A stretch of 64,000 nt of DNA, from assembly GCA_051294375.1 (NCBI GenBank), contig CM119266.1, positions 26,835,932 through 26,899,931 of the forward strand, in the 5' to 3' direction. A program made the translations under genes and the position numbers. This DNA is from Paraspadella gotoi. Lineage: Eukaryota > Chaetognatha. Below, in pieces: positions 48,903 to 60,383 of this stretch (positions are counted from its first letter, which is position 1; each line of letters starts with the position of its first letter). The notes under the pieces were generated by a model. The model was not told the DNA's origin. It worked only from the letters and a program-made list of their open reading frames with translations, and made no database searches.

Positions 48903-49102
48903 CAACTAATTGAATGTACTTGAAGATCGCACACATCTCTTAGCCTTTTTTTAATTTAGTCCCTTTAATGACCTTTGAAAAGATGCCGAGGTTTAAATGT
49001 TAATAATAGCTAAATTTGTTTACATTATGAAGCCTATAAAGTTGATTTTCTAATCATAAACCAATTTATTATTTTATTGTTTTCTAGTATATCTTAGCAA
49101 AA

Positions 49103-50362
49103 ATGTCGGGTACTTACGCCAGCAGCGCTAAGGGCTACATCATTTTCACTGGGACTTCTCATCCTGACTTAGCCAACAAAATAGCTAATCGATTGGGGAC
49201 GGGACTAGGGAAAGCCTCAGTCTATCAAAAAGCGAACAAGGAGACAATCGTCGAAATCGAAGAGTCCGTCCGAGGAAAAGATGTCTTCATCATCCAAACG
49301 GGATCCAAGGATCCAAACAACTACATCATGGAGCTCATGGTCATGACGTACGCCTGTAAAACGGCTTCGGCAAAACGCATCGTTGGCGTGATTCCCTATC
49401 TTCCCTACTGCAAGCAGAGCCAGATGCGAAAACGCGGCTCCATCGTCTGCAAACTTTTCGCCGAGATGTTGGTCAGATCCGGTCTGACGCACGTCATCAC
49501 CATGGACCTCCATCAAAAGGAAATCCAAGGCTTCTTCAACGTCCCCGTCGACAACTTGCGCGCCTCTCCTTTTCTCATTCAGTACATCCAGGAACAAATC
49601 CCCGACTGGAGAAACGCCGTCATCGTCGCCCGATCTCCTTCCGCCGCTAAGCGAGCGACATCTTACGCCGAGCGAATTCGGCTTGGCATTGCCGTAATCC
49701 ACGGCGAGAACAAAGAAGCCGAGGCGGACGAGCAGGACGGTCGTCACTCCCCGCCGCCCTTTGACGAGGCGGAAGCGGTGGTGCCTCCGCTCCGTACCTC
49801 CAACCTCGGCCCAGAATCCGCCGCCCCTAACTTTGACGCCATCAACGAGAGAATCCAGCGATCATCCTCGACCCGTACGAGATCCGTTTCGGTGTCCGGA
49901 TGCACCAACGCCTCACGCTCTGAACCCTCCCAGCCCTACCGGCCGTCCCTTGTGGAGCCGGGCAACTTCTTCGCTCCGTTTCCACTACTCGTGGCCAAGG
50001 AGAAGCCGCCCATCAATGTCGTCGGCGATGTGGGCGGCAAAATCGCCATCATCATCGACGACATAGTCGATGACGTCGGCAGCTTCATCGAGGCGGCAGA
50101 GATTCTTAAGGAGCGCGGCGCCTACAAAGTCTACGTGATGGCCACCCACGGCCTGCTTTCAGGAGACGCCCCTCGGAGACTCGAGGAGTCCTCGATAGAT
50201 GTCGTCGTCGTCACCAACACCGTCCCGCACGAGGTTCAGAAGATGCAGTGTCACAAAATCAAGACAGTCGACATCGACGTCATGCTCAGCGAGTCGATCA
50301 GGAGGATTTACCACGACGAGTCCATGTCCTACTTGTTCAGGAATATCTCAGTTGACGATTAA
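49103..50362 (+). CDS. PRPSAP1: PRPP synthetase-associated protein (PRPSAP)
   Basis: One coding exon, 419 aa. PRPSAPs are non-catalytic homologues of phosphoribosyl pyrophosphate synthetase that assemble with PRPS and restrain its activity. Matches to animal PRPSAP include [84 protein letters not shown] and [20 protein letters not shown], ending [10 protein letters not shown]. The substrate loop reads [12 protein letters not shown] instead of the catalytic PRPS form. The family's extra loop after DGRHSPP is longer here (about residues 215-297), Ser/Arg-rich and probably disordered, which explains the length over the human protein (about 356 aa). PRPSAP1 and PRPSAP2 cannot be told apart here. 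A TTTTCTAG acceptor before the ATG suggests a 5'UTR intron. AATAAA is at 50445-50450. Confidence 0.94.
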   Translation: MSGTYASSAKGYIIFTGTSHPDLANKIANRLGTGLGKASVYQKANKETIVEIEESVRGKDVFIIQTGSKDPNNYIMELMVMTYACKTASAKRIVGVIPYLPYCKQSQMRKRGSIVCKLFAEMLVRSGLTHVITMDLHQKEIQGFFNVPVDNLRASPFLIQYIQEQIPDWRNAVIVARSPSAAKRATSYAERIRLGIAVIHGENKEAEADEQDGRHSPPPFDEAEAVVPPLRTSNLGPESAAPNFDAINERIQRSSSTRTRSVSVSGCTNASRSEPSQPYRPSLVEPGNFFAPFPLLVAKEKPPINVVGDVGGKIAIIIDDIVDDVGSFIEAAEILKERGAYKVYVMATHGLLSGDAPRRLEESSIDVVVVTNTVPHEVQKMQCHKIKTVDIDVMLSESIRRIYHDESMSYLFRNISVDD

Positions 50363-50444
50363 AGGCGCGAATGGTCGATCCCAGTCTGAATCTGGTGTCA
50401 TAATTCGGCAGCTTTAAAGTTTAAACCCAAAACCGAAAGCGCTT

Positions 50445-50450
50445 AATAAA
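50445..50450 (+). terminator. Poly(A) signal of PRPSAP
   Basis: AATAAA about 80 bases past the stop codon. Confidence 0.6.
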
Positions 50451-51914
50451 AGATTGACTTCCAACTGATTGCTTAATGCTTAATGCCGGCTTATCATCAG
50501 CTTTGGAAATTATTGTAACCATTTTACTTTTAAGTTGCCTTTACGAAGTAGAGTACGGTTTTGTGATCATTTCTTTTATCATCGATCTAAAAGAAACGAT
50601 CTTTATTTTTGCCTGGCGATTTTTTTCTTGGCCAGTTGGTTTTTCATTTTTGGCGCAATCAAAAATTAAAGTTTGATGGAGATTTTATGATTTTAGACGT
50701 ATAGTTGATGTAATAGTAGTAATATTTACTTTTATCTACAGAAGGCTTCATATTACAGAATGAGATACCCGTTTTTTGTAAGAAAACTACTGGATCAAAT
50801 TCATTGAAATTTGGTATGAATGATCCCTAAGTGAATACAAATAGAAATATCGAGGCTAATTTCAATATTTGACCACTGAGCCGACATATGGGCCCCCCGG
50901 GGGGTCACCCATAGGAGAAAAAAATGATTAGATTTTTAAAAAAAAATTTTAAAATTATTTTTGTTATGAACAGTTACACAGACGTTTACTCTTCCATAAA
51001 AACGTATTTATTAGGTACCACAAAATGATTGGTTTACCCTAATTTTCAGCTTCATGAACATCAGCTGTTCAAGTCAGAGGGTCCAGCCCCAGGGACCTGT
51101 ATCTCTTGTCAGGGGTTGAATATCAAAATCATAAATTTCGATCAGGTAGTTTGGTGGGAACAGATTATGGTCACAAAAACGGGTACCTCATTTTATAATA
51201 TGAAGCTTTCTGTACTAGATATAGAATATAGATGTTACATTTCCAGAATGTAAAATTTTAAAATAATGAAATTGGAGTAGCCATTGCCGATAAAATTTAA
51301 ATGCTAATGTATACAGCGTTAAAATAATCTATCATGAGCATAGATTATAGTATTAAAATATTTTTTGTCAAAAATGCTTTCTTCAAATTTTTTGATGGAT
51401 TCTGATAGAGCATAAAAAGTTAAACAAGAAATATAATTACAGCTTTTTCTTAGCAAAAATCTAAAAAAAATGATTAAATCATCGAAAGTCTAAAATATTT
51501 AAAATTCCTCAAAAAAATTTTTGGCCTTTCCTATATATAAACAAATATTAAAAAATTAATTACTAGGGTTTAGAGCCATATAAGAAATTTTGTCCATTGA
51601 AAGTATACTTAACAAGTTTGAGCAAACAATGTCAGATCTGCCCACGATCATTATCGGTAATTAATTAATTAATAATCAAATTATTCAAGTTAATTAATTA
51701 ATTAGGCAATTAATTAATTAAATGATCCCAAATGTTTGTTTTTAGGTTTTTTCGACACTAACCACGACAAAAGCAATGACGACGATAAGAATAATGCCGA
51801 TAATGATTGACTTGATTTATTGACGGATTAATTAATTATTTGATTAATTAATACATCCTGAATTTACATTTGATATAAAAGGAAAAATAAGCATAATCAA
51901 TTAGTGAATCAGGT

Positions 51915-52215
51915 TTTTTGTTTTTTTACATTTAAACTCATTTCCACTAAGACGATTCCATCGAAACTTGATTTCCAGCTTAATCACACACTTTCCTACC
52001 CACATATCAAATTCAAGGTCAATCGCACCATCCACGCATGAGCAATTGGTGTTCAAATAGTGAAATATATTTTGTTGTTTTTTCCATTTAAACTCTTTTC
52101 CACTCAGACGATTCCATCGAAACTTCATATCTAGCTCAATCACACACTTCCCTACCCACACACAAAATTTCATTCAAATCCATCCATCCAATCACGAGTA
52201 ATTGGTGTTTTTTGC
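51915..52215. repeat. Two diverged tandem units of about 140 bp
   Basis: Both units contain ATTTAAACTC, GACGATTCCATCGAAACTT and TCACACACTT-CCTACCCAC, and end near AATTGGTGTT. A GGAC tract follows. It looks like a fragment of a dispersed element. The minus strand is open but shows no known domain. Confidence 0.75.
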
Positions 52216-52353
52216 TAAGGTGGGATGGACGGACGGACGGACATCATTTTTTTTGCATAATTTATCATAATTCGATATTCTGACATGATATAAGGGTGTC
52301 CGACAATATTGAGGGGGCGGACCGACGGACCGACAAAGTGAATTATAGAGTAG

Positions 52354-52375
52354 GGATCTGCTGATAAGCAGATCC
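52354..52375. repeat. 9-bp perfect inverted repeat
   Basis: Arms GGATCTGCT and AGCAGATCC around a GATA loop, directly after the GGAC/CCGAC tract. Possibly the end of a dispersed element. Confidence 0.75.
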
Positions 52376-52768
52376 GACTAAAAATGTAGAAATTTTCGTT
52401 TGATCATTTACTCGCTCTAAATTTTTGACTCGCCCCATTGAGTGCGGCTACCCCTAATTAGAGCTAATAAATATTTTTTTGCGATTATATATTACATTTG
52501 AACAATGGGGGGAGGAAAGGGAGCATCAAAGGAGGAAAACGGTCTTTCTTTGATATAATCAATAATTATTATTCATCATGAACGCTTTTTTTGTTCAAGT
52601 CCTGTGACATTTTTGCAATGTGGAATATGTCTTTGTGATTTCTTGATTAGTTACAAAAAGCGCTTACCTTTCGAACATTCTAGAAAATTATGGCCCTCAT
52701 ATATTTTCGATAATTCAAAGCTCGAATCAGTTCTCTGACATTAACTTTTACTGTTTCTTTAACCGGAT

Positions 52769-55700
52769 ATGGCTGGGGGCACCATGGGTCCGTTTTCAAT
52801 GGCTGTTCACAGCGGCACCAAGTTCATCAACAGCCGACCGACCGGCAAAATTATGGGCTCCAACAAATACCTTTGGTACGACGGTGATAAGCTCGGAGAC
52901 GGAGCTACTGGAACGGTTTTTGTTGGTAAAAATATTTTCAAAATGTTCCACTCTGCTTTCGGCCTGTCACTCATCTCCAGATTGTTTTTTGGTTATTTTT
53001 TACCTTTTAGGTAGGAAGAAAACGTCAGGCGATCTGTATGCCATTAAAACTTTCAATGAATCGTCTCGGAGGCGCTCATCTGAAGTCCAGGTAGCGTTCA
53101 CTTTAAAAATTTAAAAATTTTATTAAGTCTAAACTAATGTTACATTGTGTTAAGATGCGTGAATTTGAAATGTTGTCCAAGCTCGATCACATCAACATTG
53201 TCAAGTTTTTCGACATGGAAAACGAAATCGGGTAAGAAATTGTCTTATTAATAGTATTTATCTAATTATAACGACGTGCGGCGTTCTAGTATTCTGAAAA
53301 ATTCTCGAAGTTTTTTTTTTTTTAGTTTTTTGAAAATTCCCTTTGATCCAGGAAAAACTCGCGCGTTTTGGTTATGGAGTTGTGCACTGGTGGTTCTCTC
53401 TATAGCATTCTAGAACACCCGGCCAACCAATTCGGTCTGGAAGAGTCAGAATTTCTTCTGGTTTTAAAACACGTTACTAACGGAATGAAGCATCTCAGGC
53501 AAGGGCCTATATTCTGAAAGAAAATACTTGTTTTTACCTCCTCAGCTGGTAATCTCTTCATCCTTACTTGCTTACAGGGACAAGGGTATCATCCACCGCG
53601 ACCTTAAACCCGGAAACATCATGAGGTTCGTCACCGAATCCGGGGAATCCATATACAAACTGGTCGATTTTGGCGCCGCCAGAGAATTGGAAGACGAAGA
53701 GCAATTCGAAAGCCTTTACGGGACCGAAGAGTATCTTTATCCTGACATGTACGAATCGGCGGTGCTCCAGCATCGACACTTCAGCAAGCGTGGATTTGGT
53801 GCGCAGTGCGACTTGTGGTCCTTAGGCGTTACTTTTTATCACGCCGGTGAGTGGGGATGGGATAAAGATGTAATTTATTGAAAGAAAATGACGTTGCTTA
53901 TCTCTATTGTCTCCTCCAGCGACCGGAAATCTACCCTTTCGTCCCTTCGGCGGCCGAAGGAATCGACTCATGATGCATCACATCACGACGAAGAAAGAGC
54001 CGGGTGTAATTTCCGGCGTGCAGCGGCGAGAAAACGGCCCCGTCGAGTGGTCGAGGAATCTTCCTTCTACGTGCAGACTGTCGCTCGGACTCAAGGTTAA
54101 TTGGCTTTACTAGTTGAAAATATTTTTTTAATTGCATATTTAATAAGTACTTTTTAGCTTTGGATCTATATAGTATAGTAATAATATATAATTAAAATCA
54201 TAACAATAACAATAACCTCCTCAACAAAAGGAATAAAAAAACAGCACAGAAGGACAGCATTAAAAAAATTATTCATTTAATCATAACAACTATGTCATTA
54301 TCTTGTAAGAATGATGGAGGCCTTAAACCACCAAAGCTAGCGTAGCCGACCAAATTCAAATTTTAATGGGAACAGCATTAAACTAAACCATTATTGGTAT
54401 TAATTATTGTGTTAAAATATTTTTTTGCAAAAATGTTCCGAACCATGAGTAATTCGCTAATTAATATTATTATATTGTTATATAATGTCAAAAATTTTTG
54501 GAGATATTTTAAGTTTTTTTAATTGATTCTGATAGAGCTTAAAAAGTTAAGCAAAAAATATAATTACAACTTTTTAAAATTTTGATGTTTTATTACTAAA
54601 AATTAGTAAAAACTGTTAAAATCATCGGATGATAATGATGATGATTTTTTAAGGTTTTTCTCAATTTAAACCCACTTATCATCAAAATATTGAAAAAGAA
54701 TTATATTTGTGTAGACAACTTTTTATAAGCTATCTGAATCTGCTTTTAAAAATACAAAATGCAAAAAAAAATTTTTGACATTTCCCATCTATAAATAAAT
54801 ATTAAAAAATTAATTACTAATGCTTCTAGCCATTTTAGAAAATTTTGGTCCATTGAAAGTTTTCTCAAAAATGTATGAAGTTTCATTTGGAAAGGTTCCC
54901 AAATCAAACTTCTGACCCACCCCATTGACGAAGTTTGGCTCTACCAAAGCCTGTCCAAAGTCAGGGGCAAGATAGCTTATTTATTAAATGAATGGATAAT
55001 TTTTATATTGGTTGTACCAATTTCATAAAATTCAGCTCCTTGTATTTTGATTCTGGGCGGAGTACAATATAGTATTCCCCGATCTAATACTTAAGGGAGT
55101 GGTCTTTTCATACAATTGAAACATTATACCACTTCATTGATATTCCCTGGGAGTGAATAAACGAGACTGTGAGAGAGTCTTGATTAAAAGCTTGCAGGGA
55201 CCTGCTATGTCATTATCTTGTAAGAATGATGGAGGCCTTAAACCACCAAAGCCTGTCCATTGTCCAAAGTCAGGGGCAAGATTGCTTATTTATTAAATGA
55301 ATGGATAATTTTTATATTGGTTGTACCAATTTCATAATATAATTAATGTATTAAATAAAAAAAGATTACCGCTAAATGATCGTGAGCAAATCTGTCGTTG
55401 TTACAACAAACTTTTTTTAGGCGTTAATACGAGATCTTCTTGCCGGCATGCTGGAACCGGACGGAGCGAAGATGATGAAATTTGATCAATTTTTTGAATT
55501 TGTTAACTACATAGTCGAAATAAAACCGATACACGTTTTCAGGTACCACAATATTGTCTACAGCCTCCGACTGCCTCCGTGTAGTTTTGCATTAATAGGA
55601 AATTAACCTTTCATCAAGTCTTTTAATTTCTTCTCTTCAGCGTCGCAACCGGCGACTTTCTTCGGATTTACAGCGGTATTGGAAGTCATTCCCCTTATTC

Positions 55701-58700
55701 TTACCCCAAGGTAGTGTTTTTAAACGTAATTTGGCTTTGAAACATAACTCTCATTTTTTGTTTCGTCTGTTTAAATTACACAGGGCCCTTACACGGCCAT
55801 TTCATCGCCCGATCAACCCATTAACGATTCCATGCTTTCGGCAAGCTCCATGCTCTCGTTACAATCGCGCGTTGTCGCAAATTTGCAAGACGCTATCGCC
55901 AAACAGACAGACATCTCGGCCAATGATCAATTTCTCATTTTTGACGGTATAGTCGTGAATCGTTTTTGTCGTCACTGGTAAAACTAAAAGGAAATTAATC
56001 ACCGTTTACCGATAGGAGTTTCGTTGGACGCGGGACCCATCAAACGTTACGACAAAGACGACGACTTCTCATTTAGTGACGCCTTCGCGGATTCCATCTC
56101 GGAGGGACTTCTCGCAAAAACACAGGTCTGTACAGGAAATGGATATTGTGTTTCGTCGTGTGATATAACCTTCCGTTTTGTTTTCATTATCAAGATGGAC
56201 AATCCCATATTCGTTTTACCCAAATCTGTGGATGTAATTCAATTGGCCAATTCCGTTCTTCCGCCTTGGAATGATTACGTTCCGGAAGTGGATCTTCATA
56301 AAGACTACCAGCTTGCAAAACAATATTGTTCGGTACGCTGTTTTTAGAATGGCCAAATTTTACTCTCTCGAACTAGGATAAAAATGTACTCCTTTACAGG
56401 TTATGTACGGATACAGTCGCCAGATGACGCGTTGCGTCAAGGTTCAAAAATTCCTTGTCATTGTTCAGAAGATCATGGCTAGATCAATAAAGTCCTCCGT
56501 GGAGAGAATCAAGAATTTTTCGAACAATTTTAAGTGGGTTTGTTAAATGTAATTATTTTCTCATAGCTTCTTAGTCAAGATAATTTTTTTCTCCAGGTCC
56601 AAGTTGGATCTAATCTCAATGTCGATTCATTACGCGCAGACTTGGTGAGTTAATGGCTCTACATGGTAAAAATTTTACAAGCGCCGGTAAAAAACGCTGT
56701 CATTTGCAAACCAGTGGTTATTTCATTGATTTTAAAAATTAGTTGAGTAAAAAATATTAAAGTCTTTTATGTGTTCAAATTTTATATTTATCAGTTAATA
56801 TATGCCTTGACAATGAGTGGAGAAAGTTGGCTTTTAAAATCAGGTTTCATTTTCCAACTCACTGTTTTAAATTCAATTTTCTTTTCAACTTTTAGCACTT
56901 TTTTAAACAAAGTATTTTTTAAGATATTAACAATATTAATATCCTCAGAAAGCCCTTTAAAAAATGAAGAGAATGATATACTTACGAAAGCTGTAACATA
57001 AAAATTAAGCTACCTTGGTTCAATTAAGAGAGTCAAAAGTAAATTATTTAAAATTTAAAATTTTGTTTTAAAATATGACTTGTTTAAATTATTATTTAAT
57101 ATTTATATAAGTATCATGAAAGAGCCTGAGAAAAAAAAATTTAAAATAGCCAATCATAATTTGATAAAAATGCTGATTAAGACTCGAACCCAAAAAGTCG
57201 AAACATGTCCCTTTATTAAAAATAAATCGTTGTAACACATTCAAAAACACTTTGTTTCCTCTAAATACCAAATAACAACGAAAAAGAAAGGATTATCACA
57301 TGTAACAGATAAAAATCTTAAATTTACCCTCCAGCTATTGATTTTTGGAAAGATGTCTCGTTTTTGAGTATCCTTATTAAATTAAAGCTGGGCCGGTTAA
57401 ATTTTATACTACAGTTTTCGTAAGTACGTCATTCTCTTTAGATTTGAAAGGGATTTCAGAGGATATTAATATTATTTTGTTTCAAATTTTTTCAGAAAAC
57501 TTAATGAAAGTAAGAGAAAGAAATTGAATCTAAAAAAAGTGAGTTTAAAATTCAGAGACAATTTTTAAATCCATCTTCCAGCTATCATTGCTGAGGCATA
57601 TCAAAGTCGATTCTGATAAAATTTGCATATATAAATAGTTTAGGTTTTTACTTTTAAATTCATATTTAACATTTAAAAAATCTTCATGGGTTTGCAAATG
57701 ACAGCGTTTTTTTACCGGCGCTTGTAAAATTGACACCATGTAAGCGTTGAGGATACATTTCAAAATTCCTAAAGCAATTTTATTTTCCTATGAAAGTCAT
57801 CAAACGTTGTTCTCCATCCGTGATTTTTCCCGTGTGGCCCAACCTCAGAAAAACGGAACGTGCGACACCCTCAAACAGATCAATAGTGATTTCGGGAACC
57901 TCGAAAAACACTGGAGGACGGTGAGTCAATTTTCTCTTTATCTCACGACGTTCCCTCCGCCTTAACCGCCTTACTGCTCGACGACAGTTCGAGAACCTCG
58001 TTGCCCGCCACATTGAGGTCGCGAGCAATTGCTGCCAAGTTCCCCCATCGACCGGTGGCTGCAACGTCGACACGCCCTGTACTAACACCATCACGGCCAT
58101 GATTGAGGAGACCTCTTGCATTATGAACGACTTTAAGGCGAGTGCCAAGTTTTTCTTTATTTTTTGAACCTAAACAATAAAGATTTTTAAAAAATATATT
58201 TGGTTATTCAGACGGATAAAAAACATGGGGGGCAAGAAGGAAAGGAGCTCCCCTTTAACACTGAGCAAATTCACAAGTACGATAAGCACAACCTAAACGC
58301 CCTCAGAGAGAAAGCATGCTCTCAATTTAAGGACCACTGCTACAGACGAACGTTAGAGTCTCACGATTATTTTAAGGTATATGTACTAATAAATTACTTT
58401 TATTATTAGTTAATTTATATAAATTACCAATTAGTAAACTTTTTTATAAAACAGATTTGTCCCATAAATTTTGTGATTTATAAATTCAATATCCGACAGA
58501 CGTGGTACTCGGGCGCATTGAAATACGTTAGTTCGGTGGAGACGCAGGTTTCTCCGGCAAAAATAGCGTTGGAGGCGATGGAGATTGCTTTGACGCGTAA
58601 TTTGGATAAGTTTCTTGTCGAACTGAGCCATGTTCAAAAGTATGCAGAAAGAGTTCTCGCCGCCCAATACGATTTTATTGGCTAGTGGGTGGTGCCCAGT

Positions 58701-59177
58701 TTTGTCACGTCGCCTTCCCTTTCTTCAGTCAATTTTTGAAGGCGTCGACGGGCAACTTACAGCTCAAGGGAGACCAACGATCCGACGAAGAAAAGATGCT
58801 CCGCAAGGCGTCTGCTCTGATGGAAAAATTGGCAAAAGATAACGAAAGGTTTCTTAAATGTTACATGTTACGTATGCTTTGTATTTGTGCGTAATTATTA
58901 TCTTTATCATTAGACTTGCTAAGTAGGTTACTGAAAATAATTTTTTTTCTGATTCAGGAATAATCGTGTCGTCGGCGAGAACAACGACCTTCTGCAAAAG
59001 ATGACAGATTCTTTGAAGGGACTCGAAGTGGTCGACTCGGGTGCCGCCGGCGCTTACGCCATCGGCGGTGTCGACTCGGACGCTGCTTTCTACGCCGACG
59101 GCGCCGGAATGCTCTTGTCACGGCGCTGCCACGTCTTCGGTCGCAGAGACTCGGACTCAGTAAATAGAGACCAGTGA
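52769..59177 (+). CDS. TBK1: TBK1/IKK-epsilon-type protein kinase
   Basis: Nineteen proposed exons: 52769-52925, 53011-53090, 53155-53231, 53352-53498, 53578-53846, 53920-54095, 55421-55542, 55641-55710, 55784-55946, 56016-56125, 56195-56332, 56400-56533, 56597-56644, 57797-57920, 57988-58137, 58212-58376, 58500-58639, 58729-58848, 58958-59177. All phases join, giving about 869 aa. TBK1/IKK-epsilon are cytosolic Ser/Thr kinases that phosphorylate IRF and autophagy targets. Visible are the Gly loop GDGATGTVF, the ATP lysine in YAIKTF (K65), HRDLKPGN (D162), [10 protein letters not shown] (D184), and the activation loop ESLYGTEEY with the regulatory Ser conserved (S199). The ubiquitin-like domain comes from exons 9-10, followed by a helical scaffold region with [13 protein letters not shown] and a C-terminal coiled-coil part. 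The N-terminus carries about 30 extra residues. Introns 4 and 15 use GC donors. Exon 14's start is inferred from phase. Human TBK1 is 729 aa. Confidence 0.93.
54292..55342. repeat. Repeated segments in kinase intron 6
   Basis: The segment with TATCTTGTAAGAATGATGGA occurs at 54292-54340 and 55205-55250. The segment with AAAGTCAGGGGCAAGAT and TTATTAAATGAATGGATAAT occurs at 54948-55030 and 55255-55342. Also 54530-54860 resembles 51400-51620. Together they suggest remnants of one dispersed repeat family. Confidence 0.8.
56662..57740. mobile_element. 1.08-kb foldback TIR element flanked by TA
   Basis: TA flanks lie at 56660-56661 and 57741-57742. The terminal repeats share the TTTTACAAGCGCCGGTAAAA core and the ACGCTGTCATTTGCAAACC extension. 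Beyond these, about 330 bases at each end are inverted copies of each other and of the 308-bp element at 43447-43754 (for example TTTAGATTTGAAAGGG and its complement). The unpaired middle is about 400 bases. No transposase-like frame is seen. It lies in kinase intron 13. Confidence 0.8.
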
Positions 59178-60383
59178 AGAAAACTTGATTCTTTTCACCT
59201 TGATCGAAACTAAAAATCTGCTCTAATAACATATGTCAACTTTGGTTATCTGTGATATATGGTTCATTTGTCATTACAATATTTTCGTATGAAAAGCTTC
59301 AGTTATAAAATATTCTGATTATTGTAGAAGTCAATATTCAATTGTGAAGCTTTGAACTACAAAGTATTTATTGTGGAGTTTATAATTTGCTAAATACTTA
59401 GCCTATCCGACAATAACTAAGAAAAGTGAAAAGATTTTTTTATGTACATATATGGTGTTCTGAATACACGTAGTAGTAGAGCCTAACAATTATTAAAGTC
59501 TACTCATTTTACGATTTACAAAATAATATTAATAATTTAAATCAACACCATTTGAATTGGGCCGAAAGGATTTGAAATAACTCGAAGATTTATTTTAACT
59601 TTGAGGGATTTCCTAAAGCTTACGTAGCTAAGGGATTTCACAATCTTGTTTAAATGAGATAAATAGCTAGTTTTATTTTGATGTGAAACAAACATTTCAT
59701 TTAAGTAGACGTCATTTCCGATAGTTTTTTTTTTGTTTTTAATAATTAGATTTTGACAGTATACACATTAAAATTATTTTAACCTCAATAACATCTTCAA
59801 TTTTAAAATTTAATCCCTTTACTGAACTAATTTGACTAACTAACAAAACTAAACTAAACTAAGCTGACTAACTAAACTGATTTGTCATTATTTAAAAATA
59901 AAATTTCCGTTGCGTAATTCCTTCGATACTTCGTCGAGTTGCGCTTTTGTCCCCCGACGATGACTAACGCCCCGCGTGGACATAGATTATGCTAATGAGG
60001 TTACGATGTAGCACCAACTCCCACAACGTCGATGTGCTTCGGAACATTGTTCCTTATTCTCTTTATAGATTTTCTTGTCCTTCGAGTTTTTAACGTTTTA
60101 ATTCAGCTTTTCTAACTCCCGCATCAAAGCAGTGGTCTCTTAGCTGGAGCTCGTTAAAATTTATTTATTAAATAATTATTACGTCAATGCATTGTTGTTA
60201 TTTTATTTAATTCCGAAGGCTTCTCGTATTTTTAAATGACAGATACGTGACGTCGACTCGTTTTATTTCCCTTCCTTTTCCGTTACACATGATTTTTTTT
60301 TTATTTCCAGTAATAAAAAAAAATTAGACAATGAATTTTAAATATATGTATTTATCATAAACGATAAATCTCCACCGACTCCG
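59178..60383. other. AT-rich intergenic region
   Basis: Between the kinase stop and the PHF20-like start. No exon, repeat family or clear promoter motif recognised. Confidence 0.5.

Larger units (their letters stand above)
50451..52768. other. AT-rich intergenic region with dispersed repeats
   Basis: Holds a segment (51250-51620) also found in the kinase intron at 54370-54860, a TTAATTAA-rich palindromic stretch (51658-51850), two similar units of about 140 bases (51915-52055 and 52078-52215), GGAC-repeat tracts at 52226-52335 and a hairpin at 52354-52375. No exon recognised. Confidence 0.6.

Noticed and set aside
49217-49747. 176-codon minus-strand frame opposite PRPSAP
   Set aside because: Shadow frame; no domain and contradicted by the + strand homology.
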